A stretch of DNA of 64,000 bases from Omphiscola glabra. Its lineage: Eukaryota > Mollusca > Gastropoda > Lymnaeidae. Both the position numbers and the translations under genes were made by a program. The notes beneath the pieces are model-generated. The model was not told the DNA's origin and did no database searches. It worked only from the letters and a program-made list of their open reading frames with translations. Below are positions 57,632 through 64,000 of this stretch, piece by piece (position 1 is the stretch's first letter; each line of letters opens with the position of its first letter). The DNA is taken from positions 33,215,802 to 33,279,801 of the forward strand of contig OZ024802.1 of NCBI GenBank assembly GCA_964017045.1, in the 5' to 3' direction.

Positions 57632-60600
57632 GACTGCAGTCTTACCACCAGACTCTTGACTGCAGTCTTACCACCAGACTCTTGACTGCAGTCTTACCAC
57701 CAGACTCTTGACTGCAGTCTTACCACCAGACTCTTGACTGCAGTCTTACCACCAGACTCTTGACTGCAGTCTTACCACCAGACTCTTGACTGCAGTCTTA
57801 CAACCAGACTCTTGACTGCAGTCTTACCACCAGACTCTTGACTGCAGTCTTACCACCAGACTCTTGACTGCAGTCTTACCACCAGACTCTTGACTGCAGT
57901 CTTACAACCAGACTCTTGACTGCAGTCTTACCACCAGACTCTTGACTGCAGTCTTACCACCAGACTCTTGACTGCAGTCTTACCACCAGACTCTTGACTG
58001 CAGTCTTACCACCAGAACTCTTGCACTGCAGTCTTACCACCAGACTCTTGCACTGCAGTCTTACCACCAGACTCTTGACAGCAGTCTTACCACCAGACTC
58101 TTGACTGCAGTCTTACCACCAGAATCTTGACAGCAGTCTTACCACCAGACTCTTGACTGCAGTCTTACCACCAGACTCTTGACTGCAGTCTTACCACCAG
58201 ACTCTTGCACTGCAGTCTTACCACCAGACTCTTGCACTGCAGTCTTACCACCAGACTCTTGACTGCAGTCTTACAACCAGACTCTTGACTGCAGTCTTAC
58301 CACCAGACTCTTGACTGCAGTCTTACCACCAGACTCTTGACTGCAGTCTTACCACCAGACTCTTGACTGCAGTCTTACCACCAGACTCTTGACTGCAGTC
58401 TTACCACCAGACTCTTGACTGCAGTCTTACCACCAGACTCTTGACTGCAGTCTTACCACCAGACTCTTGACTGCAGTCTTACCACCAGACTCTTGACTGC
58501 AGTCTTACCACCAGAACTCTTGCACTGCAGTCTTACCACCAGACTCTTGACTGCAGTCTTACCACCAGACTCTTGACTGCAGTTTTACCACCAGACTCTT
58601 GACTGCAGTTTTACCACCAGACTCTTGACTGCAGTCTTACCACCAGACTCTTGACTGCAGTCTTACCACCAGACTCTTGACTGCAGTCTTACCATCAGAC
58701 TCTTGACTGCAGTCTTACACCAGGAACTCTTGCACTGCAGTCTTACCACCAGACTCTTGCACTGCAGTCTTACCACCAGACTCTTGACTGCAGTCTTACC
58801 ACCAGACTCTTGCACTGCAGTCTTACCACCAGACTCTTGACTGCAGTCTTACCACCAGACTATTGACTGCAGTCTTACCACCAGACTCTTGACTGCAGTC
58901 TTACCACCAGACTCTTGACTGCAGTCTTACCACCAGACTCTTGACTGCAGTCTTACTACCAGACTCTTGACTGCAGTCTTACCACCAGACTCTTGACTGC
59001 AGTCTTACCACCAGACTCTTGACTGCAGTCTTACCACCAGACTCTTGACCGCAGTCTTACCACCAGACTCTTGACTGCAGTCTTACCACCAGAACTCTTG
59101 CACTGCAGTCTTACCACCAGACTCTTGACTGCAGTCTTACCACCAGACTCTTGACTGCAGTCTTACCACCAGACTCTTGACTGCAGTCTTACCACCAGAC
59201 TCTTGACTGCAGTCTTACCACCAGAATCTTGACCGCAGTCTTACCACCAGACTCTTGACCGCAGTCTTACCACCAGACTCTTGACTGCAGTCTTACCACC
59301 AGACTCTTGACCGCAGTCTTACCACCAGACTCTTGACCGCAGTCTTACCACCAGACTCTTGACCGCAGTCTTACCACCAGACTCTTGACCGCAGTCTTAC
59401 CACCAGACTCTTGCACTGCATTCTTACCACCAGACTCTTGACTGCAGTCTTACCACCAGACTCTTGACTGCAGTCTTACCACCAGAACTCTTGCACTGCA
59501 GTCTTACCACCAGACTCTTGCACTGCAGTCTCACCACCAGACTCTTGACAGCAGTCTTACCACCAGACTCTTGACTGCAGTCTTACCACCAGACTCTTGA
59601 CAGCAGTCTTACCACCAGACTCTTGACTGCAGTCTTACCACCAGACTCTTGACTGCAGTCTTACCACCAGACTCTTGCACTGCAGTCTTACCACCAGACT
59701 CTTGCACTGCAGTCTTACCACCAGACTCTTGACTGCAGTCTTACCACCAGACTCTTGACTGCAGTCTTACCACCAGACTCTTGACTGCAGTCTTACCACC
59801 AGACTCTTGACTGCAGTCTTACCACCAGACTCTTGACTGCAGTCTTACCACCAGACTCTTGACTGCAGTCTTACCACCAGAACTCTTGCACTGCAGTCTT
59901 ACCACCAGACTCTTGACTGCAGTCTTACCACCAGACTCTTGACTGCAGTTTTACCACCAGACTCTTGACTGCAGTTTTACCACCAGACTCTTGACTGCAG
60001 TCTTACCACCAGACTCTTGACTGCAGTCTTACCACCAGACTCTTGACTGCAGTCTTACCATCAGACTCTTGACTGCAGTCTTACACCAGGAACTCTTGCA
60101 CTGCAGTCTTACCACCAGACTCTTGCACTGCAGTCTTACCACCAGACTCTTGACTGCAGTCTTACCACCAGACTCTTGCACTGCAGTCTTACCACCAGAC
60201 TCTTGACTGCAGTCTTACCACCAGACTATTGACTGCAGTCTTACCACCAGACTCTTGACTGCAGTCTTACCACCAGACTCTTGACTGCAGTCTTACCACC
60301 AGACTCTTGACTGCAGTCTTACTACCAGACTCTTGACTGCAGTCTTACCACCAGACTCTTGACTGCAGTCTTACCACCAGACTCTTGACTGCAGTCTTAC
60401 CACCAGACTCTTGACTGCAGTCTTACCACCAGACTCTTGACTGCAGTCTCACCACCAGACTCTTGACTGCAGTCTTACCCCCAGACTCTTGACTGCAGTC
60501 TTACCACCAGACTCTTGACTGCAGTCTCACCACCAGACTCTTGACTGCAGTCTCACCACAAGACTCTTGACTGCAGTCTTACCACCAGACTCTTGACTGC

Positions 60601-60778
60601 AGTCTCACCACCAGACTCTTGACTGCAGTCTTACCACCAGACTCTTGACTGCAGTCTCACCACCAGACTCTTGACTGCAGTCTTACCACCAGACTCTTGA
60701 CTGCAGTCTTACCGCCAGACTCTTGACTGCAGTCTCACCACCAGACTCTTGACTGCAGTCTCACCACCAGACTTTTGA
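57632..60778. repeat. 26-bp minisatellite, about 120 copies, from an exon edge
   Basis: Unit GACTGCAGTCTTACCACCAG plus ACTCTT; 27- and 28-bp variants carry TTGCACTGCAG or AGAACTCTTG. The same motif is single-copy at 35168-35196 in copy A, as the first bases of exon 5. On the minus strand each unit holds CTGCAG then GGTGGTAAGAC. A large segment recurs at 1366-bp spacing: CCATCAGAC at 58693/60059, AGACTATTGAC at 58857/60223 and TTACTACCAG at 58953/60319. Confidence 0.95.
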
Positions 60779-61334
60779 CTGAAAAACAAACAGTGAAACT
60801 GACCCAGTAAACAAATTTATTTTCGGGGTGGGAGGGGGGAGGAAACAATGGTAGAGTTGGAGTTGAAAGTTCATAAAAAATGTCTACCTCTTATGATAAA
60901 TATTATAAAATTATTTTTGTGATGTTACTTTTAATATCGAGTACCCGATGCTTCATCTTATTCTTTCACATATTTTAAAATTACAGACCCAGTTGTAGTC
61001 ATAGTTTGGACTTAGGAAACTGTCTTATGTGGCAATTGATCAGCGGTTTTCACTATTGTAAGGCAATATTATAGGACTTATGCTTTAGACTTTAATTATT
61101 ACTACACCAGCAAAACCTCCAGATGTCCGGCAGATTGGCGCAAAGCTGCATAAATAAAAAAAATACTTTCTCAATCCTTTGTGTAGATTCTTGTGACATT
61201 ATATAATTGAGTAATGGCACCTACAGAAAAAGTTACAACTACTGTTAATAAAGAAACATTGTAATCTTCAATGATTCATTAAATGCCTTAGATCCCCTGT
61301 TGCACTTTCCAGGACCTATGATTAGGCACTCTGT

Positions 61335-62525
61335 ATTGCCCAATCTATTTCTGTGTCTAATATATCTCTGTGTCTAATCTACCTCTGTGTCTAATCTACC
61401 TCTGTGTCTAATCTATCTCTGTGTCTAATATATATTTGTGTATAATCCACCTCTATGTCTAATCTTGCTATGAGTCTAATCTAGCTATGTGTCTAATCTA
61501 CCTCTGTGTCTAATCTATCTCTGTGTCTAATCTATCTCTGTGTCTAATCTAGATATGTGTTTAATCTATCTCTGTGTCTAATCTATCTATGTGTCTAATC
61601 TAGCTATGTGTCTAATCTATCTCTGTGTCTAATCTATCTCTGTGTCTAATCTAGTTATGAGTCTAATATATCTCTGTGTCTAATGTATCTCTGGGTCTAA
61701 TCTATCTCTGTGTCTAATCTAGTTATGTGTCTAATCTATATCTGTGTTTAATCTATTTATGTGTCTAATCTAGCTATGAGTCTAATATATATCTTTGTCT
61801 AATCTACCTCTGTGTGTAATCTATCTCTGTATCTAATCTATCCCTGTGTCTAATCTATCTCTGTGTCTAATCTAGCTGTGTCTAATCTATCTCAGTGTCT
61901 AATCTCTGTGTCTAATCTAGATATGAGTCTAATATATCTCTGTGTTTAATCTATTTATGTGTCTAATCTATCTCTGTGTCTAATCTAGCTATGTGTCTAA
62001 TCTATTTATTTTATATAATCTAGCTATGTGTCAAATCTAGCTATGTGTCTAATCTAAATCTGTGTCTAATCTATTTATTTATATAATCCACCTCTATGTC
62101 TAATCTACCTCTGTGTCTAATCTAGCTTTGAGTCTAATCTAGCTCTGTGTCTAATCTATTTATGTGTCTAATCTAGCTCTGTGTCTAATCTAGCTGTGTG
62201 TCTAATCTATCTTTGTGTCTAATATATCTCTGTGTCTAATCTAGCTATGTGTCTAATCTATGTATGTGTCTAATCTATCTCTGTGTCTAATCTATGTATG
62301 TATATAATCCAAGTCTATCTCTAATCTAGCTATGTGTCTAATCTAGCTATGTGTCTAATCTAGCTATGTGTCTAATCTAGCTATGTGTCTAATATAGCCA
62401 TGTGTCTAATCTAGCTATGTGTCTAATCTAGCTATGTGTCTTATCTATGTATGTATATAATCCACCTCTATGTCTAATCTAGCTATGTGTCTAATCTAGC
62501 TATGAGTCTAATCTAGCTCTGTGTT
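61335..62525. repeat. 17-bp minisatellite, about 68 copies, intron of copy B
   Basis: Unit CTCTGTGTCTAATCTAT with CTATGTGTCTAATCTAG variants; the proportion of variants drifts along the array and TATATAATCCACCTC units recur. Absent from the corresponding intron of copy A. Confidence 0.92.
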
Positions 62526-62634
62526 AACATATTTTAAAAAATCAATACATTTAATAATACGTACCTCCTCTTAAAGGTCCACTACTGTACCTTCTATTTC
62601 TATAATCATTCATACCACGTCTGCAGTCAAAAGA

Positions 62635-64000
62635 CTGAAAATTGGAGACCCTCTGAATACAGATATTTATAATAATTGTAAGTAAAAATTGTGTTATTCG
62701 TATGTCTATCTCAAGACATTCTTAAAATGGAATCAGTTGTATATTATTGTAAACAACATATGAAATGACAGGAGATTTTTTAAATATTTAAAGCTAGTTT
62801 CCAAATCTTTTTTAAACTTAGCTACATTGTCAACTGATCTGCTTCAGGAGTCCGGTTGAGACCCGCTTGTCCTCACACTCCTTCCCATCGCTACCCCACG
62901 TGATATGACCCAATTAGGTTGGGCCATACAGTGTACTTACCCTAATCACAATGACTCATAAGCAATGGAAATTTACCAGGCCACGATGCCTGTGGCATAG
63001 CTTAGACAATGAACGCGTCTGACCAGAGGTTAGCGTATAGACGCTAGAATTTTTAAAATGCAGGACAAGACGCTAAGTAGACCTATAAATATGAGCGCAC
63101 CACGCTCTTCATTCTCTTACCTGTTTTGACAAGCAGAGCCTGGCTTGCAATTATTGATGATAAAGTTTGTTTATCCAAAAATTGTCTAGGTTAGTAATAT
63201 TAGTATTGTTAATTGTTAGTTTCATATGTCATATGTATTTAATTTTTAGTAGATATGTTAGGATTGTAGTTAGTTACTTAAGCTACTTCTAGAATACTAA
63301 GTTAGATTATGATTAATTATTAATAATGTGATAGGATTGTAATTCTTAGCCATAGCTTATGTGTTGTTTTTTATATTCTCATTACAGCCAGTATAGGATA
63401 GTTTAGTACAGTTCGGTTTAGTATACCCAGTTTAGTTTAGTATATGATAGTAGAGTACAGTATTGTTTAGAGTAAAGTCTAGTAGCCAGATGATTTGATT
63501 TTGAATATAGAAGAGTCGATTTCAATATAGTAGAGTGAGCATAGACTAGAGTATTGCTCAGCATAACTTATAACTCAGTAAATTTGAGTACAGTCAGTGA
63601 GGTTAGAGCAGACTAACTCTGACATCATACTGAACAAGTCAAGTGTAGGGCGAGACGCACCGCACTAGAATTAGCAGAGGCAGCCAGCAGTCGTGTTGTG
63701 TTTACACACGGAAGAGAGTGGTTGGAATTCCACCCCGTTCGCCCCGCCGCCAGAGTGACTATTGGCCAGCGAGAGAGAAGAAAGCAGACCATTCAATCGA
63801 GAGCTTGGTGTGTGTATCTGGGACCTGACCCGGGTGTCTGTAGAGGTTAGAGGAGATTACTAGAAGACCGGCAGTTCATCGCAGTCTCATTCGAATTAGT
63901 AACTAGCCTGTATCACAATTATTTCTTTATGTTTGTATGTGTGCTTATATTTTGTTTAGTAAATAAATATTTTATTTGTGGGCTGAACCACCTGTGTTCT
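62635..64000 (+). other. Unassigned region with LTR- or promoter-like signals
   Basis: No exon of copy B is recognised here. A TATA-like CCTATAAATATGAGCG near 63081 is followed by about 880 bp and then AATAAATATTTTATTT near 63961. 63385-63480 holds degenerate GTTTAGTA repeats and 63640-63850 is GC-richer. The layout would suit the LTR of a retrotransposon continuing beyond the window, or a promoter and first exon of another gene. Confidence 0.25.

Larger units (their letters stand above)
56963..62634 (-). pseudogene. Damaged duplicate of the CARD/zinc-finger gene, copy B
   Basis: The last exon (minus strand, to TAA at 56963) aligns throughout with exon 5 of copy A: SGGKTAVSNERFSNG, SDSPKKE, SAQA, LQADSVF, NQIYTLNEKG. 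Both fingers keep their ligands (CGLC ... HYSGEKH and CLLCGVALTS ... HLQGKGH). An in-frame TAA at 57208-57206 separates them. Upstream the exon runs into the 26-bp array up to the acceptor TTTTTCAG at 60779-60786. A short exon at 62634-62565 (SFDCRRGMNDYRNRR..., 70 nt, same phase as exon 4 of copy A) follows the duplicated intron, whose end at 60960-61075 still matches 35403-35560. CARD exons are not in the window. Reading through the array gives stops, so a normal protein is unlikely; a truncated or alternatively spliced product cannot be excluded. Confidence 0.8.

Overview
This window is eukaryotic animal DNA: AT-rich, with intron-split genes using GT-AG junctions, non-LTR retrotransposon fragments, hAT-type transposase relics, MITEs, a tRNA-derived SINE and very many minisatellites. 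The gene families and the style of repeats fit a lophotrochozoan, most likely a mollusc; that placement is inference. By my rough sum, tandem arrays with units of 14-55 bp fill about one fifth of the window, and runs of 12-20 G or C recur throughout.

Layout. (1) 1-14,349, plus strand: 3' part of a LIM-domain gene of the EPLIN/LIMD2 type, with large introns full of minisatellites. (2) 14,350-18,588: downstream AT-rich DNA with one hairpin. (3) 18,589-19,890: broken LINE whose tail ends 6 bp from the stop codon of the next gene. (4) 19,897-23,111, minus strand: three-exon gene for a BPL_N (biotin-protein-ligase N-terminal, glutamine-amidotransferase-like) protein with Gly at the nucleophile position. 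(5) 25,210-30,582, plus strand: complete seven-exon Mediator subunit MED18, head-to-head with the BPL_N gene, with two non-autonomous DNA transposons in its introns. (6) 34,493-37,143, minus strand: five-exon gene that joins a CARD-like death-fold domain to two zinc fingers of the dsRNA-binding JAZ/ZNF346 spacing. (7) 39,430-56,910: transposon graveyard with three hAT transposase relics, a LINE fragment, a solo-LTR-like element and about a dozen minisatellites. (8) 56,911-62,634, minus strand: a second, damaged copy of the CARD/zinc-finger gene, whose zinc-finger exon is inflated by about 3.1 kb of a 26-bp minisatellite. (9) 62,635-64,000: unassigned, with LTR-like signals.

Most striking pattern: many minisatellites here are made from the coding sequence or splice junction in which they sit. 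The plus-strand hAT relic at 51.8-54.7 kb carries four separate arrays, three of them clearly copied from its own local codons and the fourth very probably so. The minus-strand hAT relic at 39.7-42.4 kb carries another. The 26-bp array of the damaged zinc-finger copy repeats the first bases of its own exon, and the array in MED18 repeats an exon 5' splice site. The second theme is the CARD plus dsRNA-type zinc-finger architecture, a plausible but untested nucleic-acid-sensing adaptor with a decaying tandem duplicate.

All exon models were built by eye from open frames, splice signals, phase continuity and remembered family features. No database search was run.
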